Shown here: positions 25,217 through 33,337 of the stretch, in pieces
How positions within the stretch are numbered: the first letter of the stretch is position 1
How the letters are laid out: the number at the start of each line of letters is the position of its first letter
Assembly (NCBI GenBank): GCA_009885795.1
Contig: VFKA01000008.1
Coordinates: 83,626-147,625 of the forward strand
From: Rhodospirillales bacterium
GTDB taxonomy: Bacteria > Pseudomonadota > Alphaproteobacteria > Dongiales > Dongiaceae
Reading direction: 5' to 3'
DNA length: 64,000 nt
The notes under the pieces: model-generated
The model's input: only the letters and a program-made list of their open reading frames with translations
The model's database searches: none
What the model was told of the DNA's origin: nothing
Position numbers and translations under genes: made by a program

Positions 25217-26161
25217 TTACAGCCCCAATTCTTTCTTGACGGCAGCCGACCCATCGCCGCCATCGAAGGTCGTGACCCCGGCCAACCACGCATCCAAGAC
25301 CGCCGGATTCGCTTGCAGCCATTCCTTCGCCGCCGCCGGCCCGTCCTTCCCGTCATCGAGAATCTTGCTCATCATCTCGTTCTCGCCCCTGAGGTCGAAT
25401 TTGAGATTGGCGAGCAGCTTGCCGACGTTCGGACACTCCTGCGTATATCCCGCGCGTGCGTTGGAGTGCACGGTAGCGCCGCCGAAATTGGGGCCGAAAA
25501 AATCGTCGCCGCCGCTCAAGTAAACCATGTCGTACTTGACGTTCATCGGATGCGGTTCCCAGCCCAGGAACACGATCCATTCGTTCTTTTTCGCGGCGCG
25601 GCTGACTTGGGCCAGCATCCCCTGCTCGCTCGATTCGACGAGCTTGAAGTCCTTGAGGCCGAAGGCGTCCTTGCCGATCATGTCCAGGATCAGCTTGTTG
25701 CCGTCATTGCCCGGCTCGATGCCGTAAATCGTTCCCTCGAGCTGATCGCTGAACTTGGCGATGTCGGCGAAGTCACGGATGCCGCCATCGGCCACGTATT
25801 TCGGTACGGCCAGGGTGTACTTCGCTCCCTCGAGATTGGGCGCGAGCCGTTCGACGGTCTTGTCGTCCAGATAGGGCTGTACGATGCTCGCCATGCTTGG
25901 TTCCCAATCGCCGAGAAAAACGTCCAGGTCCTTGTTCTTCAGTCCCTGAAACGTGACCTCGACGGAGAGCTGCTTGATCTCCGGCTCGTAGCCCAGGCCC
26001 GACAACAGCACGCTCAGCGCGCCGGTGGTCGCCGTGATGTCGGTCCAGCCGATATCGGACAGGCGGACCGTCTTGCAGGATTCGGGATCGCCCGCGTTGG
26101 CCGCGCCCGCCGTGAACAACAGCGACACCACGGTCGCCGCCATCAATTTCTTGAACGTCAT
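25217..26161 (-). CDS. choX: choline ABC transporter substrate-binding protein ChoX
   Basis: 314 residues from the ATG at 26161, which has GGGAGG upstream; the longer open frame is not needed. Sec signal peptide MTFKKLMAATVVSLLFTAGA, cut near ANA/G. The mature protein begins with CKTVRLSDIGWTDITATTGA, typical of quaternary-amine binding proteins. Aromatic-rich strands DVFLGDWEPSM and IVFLGWEPHPMNVKYDM supply the cation-pi box for choline. It is periplasmic. First gene of choXWV. No choR-like LacI regulator is next to it. Confidence 0.94.
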   Translation of the reverse strand: MTFKKLMAATVVSLLFTAGAANAGDPESCKTVRLSDIGWTDITATTGALSVLLSGLGYEPEIKQLSVEVTFQGLKNKDLDVFLGDWEPSMASIVQPYLDDKTVERLAPNLEGAKYTLAVPKYVADGGIRDFADIAKFSDQLEGTIYGIEPGNDGNKLILDMIGKDAFGLKDFKLVESSEQGMLAQVSRAAKKNEWIVFLGWEPHPMNVKYDMVYLSGGDDFFGPNFGGATVHSNARAGYTQECPNVGKLLANLKFDLRGENEMMSKILDDGKDGPAAAKEWLQANPAVLDAWLAGVTTFDGGDGSAAVKKELGL

Positions 26162-26312
26162 TTTTGGATTGCCTCCCTTGTGCTTCCGCCATTGAGGGCA
26201 TCGTTGGCCGCAACGGACCATGCCCGTTTGAGATAGTCGGCCGGTCGTCGCTCGATACCGACGGAACAAGCAGTCGACGCGGCTGTTCCGGCAATCTTCG
26301 AATGATCCGGCA

Positions 26313-27257
26313 TCAGGGTGTGAGGTTAGACCGTTTCGTACCTTCCAGCAAGGCTGACTGCCCTCCTGGACCCGCTTCGGACCTGTAGGCCCGGATCTCG
26401 TCCACGCCCTCGATCAGGGCGGCGCCGCCGATCAAGAGGCACCCGGCGGTCTCGCGCCAGCCGAACGGCTCGTCGGTGAGCAGGCTGGCGCTGATGGCCG
26501 CCAGAATCAATTCCATCAGCAAGAGGACGTTCACCCTGCCGGGGTCGAGGCGTGTCGCGCCCCACAGATTGAGCAGGGTGAGCGGGATCAGCCAGACCAG
26601 GCTCGCCAGCACATAGGGCATCGAGGCCCAAAGCGCCCCCGGCTTCGGCGGCTCGCCGCCCATGACGGCGATGGCGGCCAGGCTGATGATGGCCGTGCTG
26701 GCGAAGGCGCCGAACGACTTGGCCAGCGTTCCCACTTCGCCGAAGCGGCTCACCGCGACCGTCATCAGCGCGAAGATGATCCCCGCCGCCGTCGCCGCCA
26801 GCTCGGCGCCCGTTTCCGGCACCGGCCACCCTTGGTCGAATCCAAGCACCGCCGCGGCGCCCACGAGGCCGAGCGCGATCGACAGGATGCGAAGCCATCC
26901 GAAGGACTGCCGCAACAAAACCGCCGCCAGCAGCGTCGCCCAGATCGGCGACAGGTAGAACAGCAACGTCGAACGCACCACGTCGCCATGAATGAGCGAC
27001 AGATTCCAAAGCGTCCACGCGGCCCCGGCGGTGAGCGCGATCGCCAGGAACGGCAGGCTCATGACGCTGCGCCGAATTTCGGCCTTGGTCAGGCATGGGC
27101 CGAGCGCCAGCGCCGCCGCGCCATAGATGAGGACGTTGCTCCACAGCCCCGCCGCCCCCGCCTCCTCGACCCCGCGCAAGGGCAGCCACCACACGCCCCA
27201 CATCGCGCCGGACAAAGCGACCGCGAGAGCGGCCAGAAGGGTGGGCGAGGTTCGCAT
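26313..27257 (-). CDS. EamA/DMT-family transporter
   Basis: 314 residues with about ten hydrophobic spans in two repeated EamA halves (MRTSPTLLAALAVALSGAMW at the start; ILSIALGLVGAAAVLGFDQG mid-way; LILAAISASLLTDEPFGWRE near the end). Likely an inner-membrane exporter or importer of metabolites. The substrate is not predictable from sequence. It ends about 150 nt before choX and is divergent from the response-regulator gene, with a short intergenic region of about 60-100 nt. Confidence 0.85.
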   Translation of the reverse strand: MRTSPTLLAALAVALSGAMWGVWWLPLRGVEEAGAAGLWSNVLIYGAAALALGPCLTKAEIRRSVMSLPFLAIALTAGAAWTLWNLSLIHGDVVRSTLLFYLSPIWATLLAAVLLRQSFGWLRILSIALGLVGAAAVLGFDQGWPVPETGAELAATAAGIIFALMTVAVSRFGEVGTLAKSFGAFASTAIISLAAIAVMGGEPPKPGALWASMPYVLASLVWLIPLTLLNLWGATRLDPGRVNVLLLMELILAAISASLLTDEPFGWRETAGCLLIGGAALIEGVDEIRAYRSEAGPGGQSALLEGTKRSNLTP

Positions 27258-27356
27258 TCGCCCTGGAGCATAGCGGCCCGATTAAGGGATAGCTAACGAA
27301 AGGCCTACCATGGTATGCAGACGCGTCCATCGGTTCCTGGTCCGTTCGGGGGTCTC

Positions 27357-28154
27357 ATGCGATCTAGCGCCAAACGCCGCTCCTTGCGCGTCGTTATCAA
27401 CGATCCACAAGCTTTGTTCCGGGCCGGCCTCGGCCAGTTGATCCAGCGGCTTGGCGCGAAGGTCGGCGTTACCGAGACCGCCGACACCCCGGCGGCGCTG
27501 CGCCTTCTCGGCCGGCGCCCGGGCGTCGATCTCGTGCTCACCGATCTGCCGCCCGACGGCGCCGGCGGATTGAAGAAACTGGTGCGGGCGGCCGGCGCGG
27601 CGCCGGTCGTCGTCGTCTGCGCCAACGATCGCATTGGCGACGTGCAGCGGGCCACCGCCGCGGGCGCGCGCGGCCTGGTGCCGAAATCATCGCCGCCCGA
27701 AGTGCTGCTGGCGGCGCTGCGTTTGGTTCTTGCGGGCGGGCTCTATCTGCCGCCCGCCGCTCTCGGTGTCGCGCCCCGGCCGCGTGGACGCGGTCTTGCC
27801 GAGGCGCCGGCCCGATACGAATCGCAAGGATCGTTGACGCCGCGCCAGCGCCAGGTCGTCGACCTGGTGGCCGAGGGCAAGTCGAACGTGGACATCGCGC
27901 GCGCGCTGGGACTTTCGCCCGGAACGGTGAAGATCCACATGACGCGGATCTTTCGAACCCTCGGCGTCAAGAGCCGCACCAGGCCCTGGTCGCCACCGGA
28001 CGGGTGGGATAGGCCCCCGCCGCAAGTGCCGACTCATGCGACGCGCCGACGCGCTTCCCCTCACCCCGACCCTCTCCCGCAAGGGGAGAGGGGGACTGCC
28101 CTCTTCCCTTGCGGGAGAGGGAGGGCCCCATCGCCTCGGGCGATGGGAGGGTGA
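27357..28154 (+). CDS. LuxR/NarL-family response regulator with frameshifted C-terminal tail
   Basis: Receiver domain about residues 8-118 (SLRVVINDPQALFRAGLGQL, phospho-acceptor-like Asp in DLVLTDLPPDGAGG, Lys in GLVPKSSPP), then a LuxR helix-turn-helix (SLTPRQRQVVDLVAEGKSNV, DIARALGLSPGTVKIHMTRI). The domain ends LGVKSRT and then departs into PWSPPDGWDRPPPQ..., a Pro/Arg tail read from a palindromic repeat. In the +1 frame the sequence continues ALVATGRVG and stops at 28010-28012, the normal LuxR ending. A missing C near 27979 explains it. The ATG at 27357 has GGGGG upstream; an ATG at 27315 is an alternative. Confidence 0.8.
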   Translation: MRSSAKRRSLRVVINDPQALFRAGLGQLIQRLGAKVGVTETADTPAALRLLGRRPGVDLVLTDLPPDGAGGLKKLVRAAGAAPVVVVCANDRIGDVQRATAAGARGLVPKSSPPEVLLAALRLVLAGGLYLPPAALGVAPRPRGRGLAEAPARYESQGSLTPRQRQVVDLVAEGKSNVDIARALGLSPGTVKIHMTRIFRTLGVKSRTRPWSPPDGWDRPPPQVPTHATRRRASPHPDPLPQGERGTALFPCGRGRAPSPRAMGG

Positions 28155-28160
28155 GGGGGA
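28057..28160. repeat. CCCTCTCCCGC-family palindromic repeat
   Basis: The element opens CCCCTCACCCCGACCCTCTC and closes GGGAGGGTGAGGGGGA. Inside are CTCTCCCGCAAGGGGAGAG, CTTCCCTTGCGGGAGAGGGA and CCATCGCC-TCG-GGCGATGG stems. It is the same family as 3470-3569 and underlies the frameshifted tail of the response regulator. Confidence 0.8.
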
Positions 28161-28198
28161 TAAAGGCGGGTTGCGACTAGTGTCTTTTGGTAAAAATC

Positions 28199-28963
28199 CT
28201 AAGCCGTCAATCCGCCATCGACCACCAGCGTGTGCCCGGTAACATAGGCGCCGCCCGCGCACAGGAAAAGAATCGCTTCGGCATAGTCCGCCGGCGTGCC
28301 CGGGCGTTGAAGCGGAACGCGCTGCTCGAGGTCGGCGACGAAATCGTCCGTCCATTTGCATTCCCAGTTGGAGCCGGCGACCCAGCCCGGCGCGATGGCG
28401 TTGACCCGGATGTCGGGCGCAAGCCCCCGCGCCCATTCCTTGGTCAGATTCACCAGGGCGGCCTTGGTGGCGCAATAGACGGAAGAGCTGCCGCCCCCGG
28501 CGAAGGCCGAGATCGACGCCGTGTTGACGATGGCGCCGCGCGATTTCTTGAGGTAGGGCGCCGCGGCCGCCGTGCACCGGACCGGACCCATGAGATTCAC
28601 CGAAAGGAGCCTTTGCCAGAACTCTTCGTTCTGGCGCTCCAGATCGCCCGCCGGAATGATCGAAGTCGTTCCGGGCGTCGCCGCGTTGTTGACCAGATAG
28701 TCGATGCCGCCCATCGCCTCGCCCGCGCGGGCGACCATGGCCTGGCAGCTCTCGGCGTTGCCGACGTCGCCGGGCGCCGCCAGAACCCGGTGCCCGGCGT
28801 CGCGCAGCCGCGCGACTTCGCTCTCGAGTAGCGGGTTTCCGGCGAGGTCGTTGAGTGCCACCGTGGCGCCCAGCCGCGCGAACAACTCGGCCGTGCCGAG
28901 CCCGATGCCCGACGCACTTCCGGTCACCAGCATCTTCCGACCGGTCAGATCGGCGGTGATCAA
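28199..28963 (-). CDS. short-chain dehydrogenase/reductase
   Basis: 254 residues, classical SDR. NAD(P)-binding TGSASGIGLGTAELFARLGA; acidic ALNDLAG after the second strand suggests NAD preference; structural NNAA; catalytic Ser in NTASISAFAGG and YCATKAAL (Tyr-x3-Lys). IRVNAIAPGWV and the C-terminal GHTLVVDGGLTA are typical. Substrate unknown. It lies 3 nt after the HlyD-type adaptor gene and is probably the last gene of the secretion transcript; a link to secretion is not obvious. Confidence 0.88.
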   Translation of the reverse strand: MITADLTGRKMLVTGSASGIGLGTAELFARLGATVALNDLAGNPLLESEVARLRDAGHRVLAAPGDVGNAESCQAMVARAGEAMGGIDYLVNNAATPGTTSIIPAGDLERQNEEFWQRLLSVNLMGPVRCTAAAAPYLKKSRGAIVNTASISAFAGGGSSSVYCATKAALVNLTKEWARGLAPDIRVNAIAPGWVAGSNWECKWTDDFVADLEQRVPLQRPGTPADYAEAILFLCAGGAYVTGHTLVVDGGLTA

Positions 28964-28966
28964 AGC

Positions 28967-30301
28967 CTATTGCTCCCGGAACGCCTTGTGGAAGCCTCCG
29001 GTAATCGGGCTCAGCAAATAGTCCATCGCGGTGCGATTGCCGGTCTCGATCAACACCTCGACCGGCATGCCCGGATAGAGGGTGACATCGGTGAGGCTGG
29101 CAAGCTGGTCGCGGTCGATCTCGACCCGCGCTTCGAAATAGGGGATTCCGGTCGCCTCGTCGACCAACAGGTCGGCCGACACCCGCACCAGTTTGCCGCC
29201 GACATAGGGCGTGGTGCGTTGTCGATAGGCGATGAGCCGCACCTGGGCGGACAGGCCGATATGCACGGAGTCGATATCGTCGGGGCGCAGTTTCGCCTCG
29301 ACCACGAGGATGTCATCCGTCGGCACGATGTCGAGTATGGCGGCGCCGGGGTTGACCACGCCGCCAAGCGTGTGGTGGCGCAGGCCCACGACGATGCCGT
29401 CCAGCGGCGCCACGATCTCGATCCGCTGTAACACGTCCTGTTGCGCCGTCAATCGGTCCCGGACCTCGCCGAGCCGCGCCTGCACTTCACGCAGCTCCTT
29501 GCTGACTTCTTCCTTGAAGGTCTTGCGCAGGTTCAAGATCCGGATTCGCGCCTCTCCGATTCGCTGTTCCGCGCGCGCGATCTCGGAGCCGAACTGCGCC
29601 TGCTCGCCTTCGAGCGTCGCCGCCGCTCGCTGCAGCGCCAACAGCCGGGGTTTGCGTTCGTAGCCCTTGTCGAAGAGCTCCTTGACCGCCTTGTACTCTT
29701 CTTGGACCAGCGCCAGCTGACGGGACTTGGATTTGCGCTGCGCGCTCAGGCCCGCGATCTCGTTATTGATCTGGGCGATCTGCTGGTCCAGCACCTCGAC
29801 CTGGCCATCCAGCGTGCCCCGCCGCAAAACAAACATCCCTTCCTGGCCAGCGATGATGTTGACGACTTCCGGATCGCCGGTGGCCTCGATCAATTCGTCC
29901 GCGAACGACAGGCCCTTGCGGTCGTCGCGTTCGGCGAGCAGGCGGGCCTCCATCGCGAGATCGGCGTAAAATTGTCCCTCCAGCACGCCGACCGCGGCTT
30001 GGGAACGAGTGGGATCGAGGCGCATCAGGATCTGCCCCGCTTCGACCTTGTCGCCGTCCTTGACCAGGATCTCCTTGACGATCCCGCCTTCCAAATGCTG
30101 CACGGTCTTGCGATTGGTATCGACCGAGATGACGCCCGGCGCGATCGCCGCGCTGTCCAGCTGCGCCAGCGACGCCCAGGCGCCAAACCCGCCGAAGAAA
30201 ACGACGACGATCGCGATGCCGACGGTGATGGCTCGCTTCGGATCGCTGTTCAGCAACGCCGACGGTTCGCTGTCCACCGGCGCCGGCAGAAGATTGCTCA
30301 T
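28967..30301 (-). CDS. type I secretion periplasmic adaptor (HlyD/PrtE family)
   Basis: 444 residues. One N-terminal membrane anchor (AITVGIAIVVVFFGGFGAW), then the lipoyl half-motif PGVISVDTNRKTVQHLEGGI and VKDGDKVEAGQILMRLDPT, a long coiled coil (about residues 110-290), the second lipoyl half with IEIVAPLDGIVVGLRHHTLG, and a beta-barrel end (TLYPGMPVEVLIETGNRTA). This is the membrane-fusion partner that links the inner-membrane exporter to an outer-membrane TolC protein. Start ATG overlaps the exporter stop by four bases. Confidence 0.94.
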   Translation of the reverse strand: MSNLLPAPVDSEPSALLNSDPKRAITVGIAIVVVFFGGFGAWASLAQLDSAAIAPGVISVDTNRKTVQHLEGGIVKEILVKDGDKVEAGQILMRLDPTRSQAAVGVLEGQFYADLAMEARLLAERDDRKGLSFADELIEATGDPEVVNIIAGQEGMFVLRRGTLDGQVEVLDQQIAQINNEIAGLSAQRKSKSRQLALVQEEYKAVKELFDKGYERKPRLLALQRAAATLEGEQAQFGSEIARAEQRIGEARIRILNLRKTFKEEVSKELREVQARLGEVRDRLTAQQDVLQRIEIVAPLDGIVVGLRHHTLGGVVNPGAAILDIVPTDDILVVEAKLRPDDIDSVHIGLSAQVRLIAYRQRTTPYVGGKLVRVSADLLVDEATGIPYFEARVEIDRDQLASLTDVTLYPGMPVEVLIETGNRTAMDYLLSPITGGFHKAFREQ

Positions 30302-32070
30302 GATGCATCCTCGCTGGTCCCGCCGCCAACGGCGGAAACACGGCCGAGGCGGGGCGGGCGGGCTTCGGAGATTCGCGTCGGCGGGCGCGTCGTCTTGGCC
30401 ATGACTTCCTCGCGGGTGCCGAACATCTCGATGACCCCGTTGCGCAACACCAGCATCTTGTCGCAGAGCTCGAGGATACTTGGCCGGTGGGCGACGATGA
30501 CGGTGGTAATACCGGCCGACTTTGCCGCGGCCAGGGCCGCGAGCAACGAGCGCTCGCCATCGCTGTCCAAATTGGAGTTGGGTTCGTCCAGGACCAGAAG
30601 CCGCGGCGGCCCGAGAAGCGCCCGCGCCAAGGCCACCAACTGCCGCTGCCCGGCGGCGAGGATCTCGCCGCCATCGCCAACTTCCGTCTCGTAGCCCTTG
30701 GGCAGGTGCAGGACCATCTCATGGACGCCGGCCATGGTGGCCGCGTTGACGATGGCCTGCGGCGCGGCGTCGCCGAGGCGCGCGATGTTATCTTTCACCG
30801 TACCCGAAAACAGTTCCACCGCCTGCGGCAGATAGCCGACATAGAGTCCGAAATCGGCCCGGTCCCAGGTAAAGACGTCGGCGCCGTCCAATCGTACCTT
30901 GCCGGCCGTCGGCGCCCATGAGCCGACAATCAGCTTGGCGAGCGTGCTTTTTCCGGCCGCCGAGGGGCCGATCAGCCCGAGCATGTCTCCCGCTTCCAGT
31001 TCGAAGGACACGCCCTTGAGGGTGGCGGCATCCGCTCCCGGCGGGACATAGACGATGCGCTCCACCGAAAGCCGTCCGGAGGGCGCCGGCAGCGCCATGG
31101 CGACGGCGCGCCGGGGCGTGGCGCTCAATGTTTCGTTCAGCCGGCGGTAGGAGGTGCGCGTCGAAACCAGGTTGCGCCAGGTCGCGACCGCGGATTCGAC
31201 CGGCGCCAGGGCCCGCGCCATGATCAGCGAAGAGGCGACCATGACGCCCGGCGTGATCTGCTGTTCGATCACGAGATAGGCGCCGACGCCATAGATAGCG
31301 ACCTGCAAAATCATGCGGAAAAATTTAACCAGCGACACGATGTACCCGGCCCGCTCGCTCGCCAGCGCCTGGGGTTCCAGAACCTTGGTGTTGTCGGCAT
31401 CCCAACGGCGCATGACGCCGCCGATCATGCCCATGGCCTCGACGGCGTCGGCGTTGCGCACGCTCGCCTCGGCCCGCTTCAAGGCGACGACGGACGCCGC
31501 ATTGGCTTCAGCCAGGGGCTTGCGCGTCGTGATCTCCGACAGGATGGCGAGTCCGAACAGGACCGCCGCCCCTAGAACCGCGATCCCGCCCAGTATGGGA
31601 TGAAACAAAAACGTGATCAGAAGGAACAGCGGCGTCCACGGCACATCGAACAGCGCGAACACGCCGGGACCGGTCAGGAAGTTGCGAATCTGATTGAGAT
31701 CGCGCAGCGTCTGAACCGACGGCCCGCGCCCGCCAAGCGCGCTGGTGATCGCCGCGCCAAGAGCCGGCGCGGAAAGTTCCCGGTCCATGGCGATGCTTAC
31801 CCGCAGCAGAACCCGCGAGCGCACCATGTCGATCGCCGCCATGCACACCAAGGCGCCGCCGATGATGATGGTCAGCATGGTCAGCGTCTCGATGCTGCGG
31901 CTCGACAGCACCCGGTCGAAGACCTGCATCATGTAGAGCGGCCCGGCCAGCATCAGCACGTTGACCGCCAGGCTGAATCCGCCGACCGCGATGAAGGCCT
32001 GGCGGAAGTGGTACAGCACCTTCTTCAGCGGGCTGTCCTGGCGCTGCTCGTTTGTTTGTCTTGCCGCCAT
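30298..32070 (-). CDS. type I secretion ABC exporter (PrtD/AprD family)
   Basis: 590 residues, no C39 peptidase. N-terminal membrane domain about residues 20-310 with hydrophobic spans (AFIAVGGFSLAVNVLMLAGP; LTMLTIIIGGALVCMAAIDM). ATPase domain about 335-560: Walker A IGPSAAGKSTLAKL, Q-loop YLPQAVELFSG, Walker B RLLVLDEPNSNLDSDGE, switch His in VIVAHRPSILELCD. The signature reads LAAGQRQ in place of LSGGQ; LSAGQ is usual for this family, so the first residue is also changed. It exports unfolded RTX proteins in one step. It lies 188 nt downstream of two RTX genes that are the likely cargo. Confidence 0.94.
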   Translation of the reverse strand: MAARQTNEQRQDSPLKKVLYHFRQAFIAVGGFSLAVNVLMLAGPLYMMQVFDRVLSSRSIETLTMLTIIIGGALVCMAAIDMVRSRVLLRVSIAMDRELSAPALGAAITSALGGRGPSVQTLRDLNQIRNFLTGPGVFALFDVPWTPLFLLITFLFHPILGGIAVLGAAVLFGLAILSEITTRKPLAEANAASVVALKRAEASVRNADAVEAMGMIGGVMRRWDADNTKVLEPQALASERAGYIVSLVKFFRMILQVAIYGVGAYLVIEQQITPGVMVASSLIMARALAPVESAVATWRNLVSTRTSYRRLNETLSATPRRAVAMALPAPSGRLSVERIVYVPPGADAATLKGVSFELEAGDMLGLIGPSAAGKSTLAKLIVGSWAPTAGKVRLDGADVFTWDRADFGLYVGYLPQAVELFSGTVKDNIARLGDAAPQAIVNAATMAGVHEMVLHLPKGYETEVGDGGEILAAGQRQLVALARALLGPPRLLVLDEPNSNLDSDGERSLLAALAAAKSAGITTVIVAHRPSILELCDKMLVLRNGVIEMFGTREEVMAKTTRPPTRISEARPPRLGRVSAVGGGTSEDAS

Positions 32071-32258
32071 TGTTCGACCGTTCCGCCCGTCCTATCCACG
32101 AGATGGCTTCTATATCCTACGGCGCCGGTCGAGAACAACTGCCGAACCGGCCACGGCAGAGCCCCGCCGGAGCCTCCAGCGTACACCGCGCTATCCTAAG
32201 AACCTATTGATTTTACTTATTTAGTCGGCTTAGGCCGCGGCGCCAAGCTCGATCATTG

Positions 32259-33197
32259 TTACAGCGTGAAATCGGTGTCAACGAAGCTGGCCGCCGTCGT
32301 TCCAACGACCAGAATCTCGAAATCCGCGACCGAGTCGCCATTCACGTCCCCGGCTACAACACTGTCGAGGCCGTTCTGAAAGACCCGAAGCTGCCCGGCG
32401 ACCCCGGTGAACACGCCGGTCGAGATGAAGGTGAAGGCCTGGTCGTTGTCCACGGTGGTATTGGCGTCGATGGTGGCGAGATCGATCTTATCGGCGACCG
32501 TCGCCCCTACGCCCTCGAAATCGCCGATCGTGTCCCGCCGTTTCTTGCCGACCCCGGAATCGGCAATGTCGTCGAACTCGAAGATATCGTTGCCGGCTTC
32601 GCCGAAAAGCCTGTCCCTGTCCAGTCCGCCGTTCAGCGTATCGGCGCCGTCGCCGGCATTGATGGCATCCTTGCCTGCATTGGTATCGAAGGCATTGGCA
32701 CTGTCATTGCCGATGAGGATGTCATTCCCGATACTGGTGATGACGCCCTCGATACTCACCAGTACGTCCTTGCCGACGATACCCTTGGTCGTATTGGCGA
32801 CCAGATCGACAAGAACGCTGCTGTTGCCGTCGAAAGACCAGAAATCGAAGCCGTCGCCGCCATCGATAGTGTCGGCGCCAAGTCCGCCGTCCAGAGTGTC
32901 GTCGCCGAAGCCACCCAGGAGGATGTCGGTCTTTTCGCCGCCACTCAGCGAGTCGGCGCCTAACCCACCATCCAGACTGTCCTTGCCGCCGCCGCCCGAC
33001 AACGTATCGGCGTCGTCGCCGCCGAAAAGGGTATCGTCGCCGCCTTCACCGAACAGCAGATCGTTGCCGGTCCCGCCGAACAACAGGTCGCGGTCGCTCT
33101 TGCCATTGACCGTGTCGGCGCCTCCCAGGGCATCGATGGTGTCGGCGCCGCCTGTGCCAAAGAGGGTGTCGGCGTCCGCGGATGGCGTTGAGGCCAT
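32259..33197 (-). CDS. RTX calcium-binding protein, likely type I secretion substrate (1)
   Basis: 312 residues from the ATG at 33197 (AAGGAAA upstream). No N-terminal signal peptide. Residues about 12-110 are roughly a dozen tandem nine-residue RTX repeats ([27 protein letters not shown]), which bind Ca2+ and fold outside the cell. The C-terminal about 150 residues match the serralysin/M10 C-terminal domain ([48 protein letters not shown]) and end FVDTDFTL, an acidic-hydrophobic type I signal. No protease zinc motif is present. Function may be adhesion, surface layer or a Ca-dependent matrix. Confidence 0.88.
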   Translation of the reverse strand: MASTPSADADTLFGTGGADTIDALGGADTVNGKSDRDLLFGGTGNDLLFGEGGDDTLFGGDDADTLSGGGGKDSLDGGLGADSLSGGEKTDILLGGFGDDTLDGGLGADTIDGGDGFDFWSFDGNSSVLVDLVANTTKGIVGKDVLVSIEGVITSIGNDILIGNDSANAFDTNAGKDAINAGDGADTLNGGLDRDRLFGEAGNDIFEFDDIADSGVGKKRRDTIGDFEGVGATVADKIDLATIDANTTVDNDQAFTFISTGVFTGVAGQLRVFQNGLDSVVAGDVNGDSVADFEILVVGTTAASFVDTDFTL

Positions 33198-33221
33198 GAG
33201 TCGATTTCCTTTCCGATTTGA

Positions 33222-33260
33222 CCTCACCCTGAGGAGGCCCGAAGGGCCGTCTCGAAGGGG
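33222..33260. repeat. half unit of the TTCGAGACG/CCTCA repeat
   Basis: CCTCACCCTGAGGAGGCC-CGAAG-GGCCGTCTCGAAGGG, one half-unit, in the promoter/leader region just upstream of the first RTX gene and downstream of the second. Confidence 0.75.
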
Positions 33261-33337
33261 CGGTCAAGCGAGGTCGTGGAATGTTAGAGCCAGACCACTA
33301 GCAGGCTACGGCCCTCCGATCAACCGCTTGCCATGCT

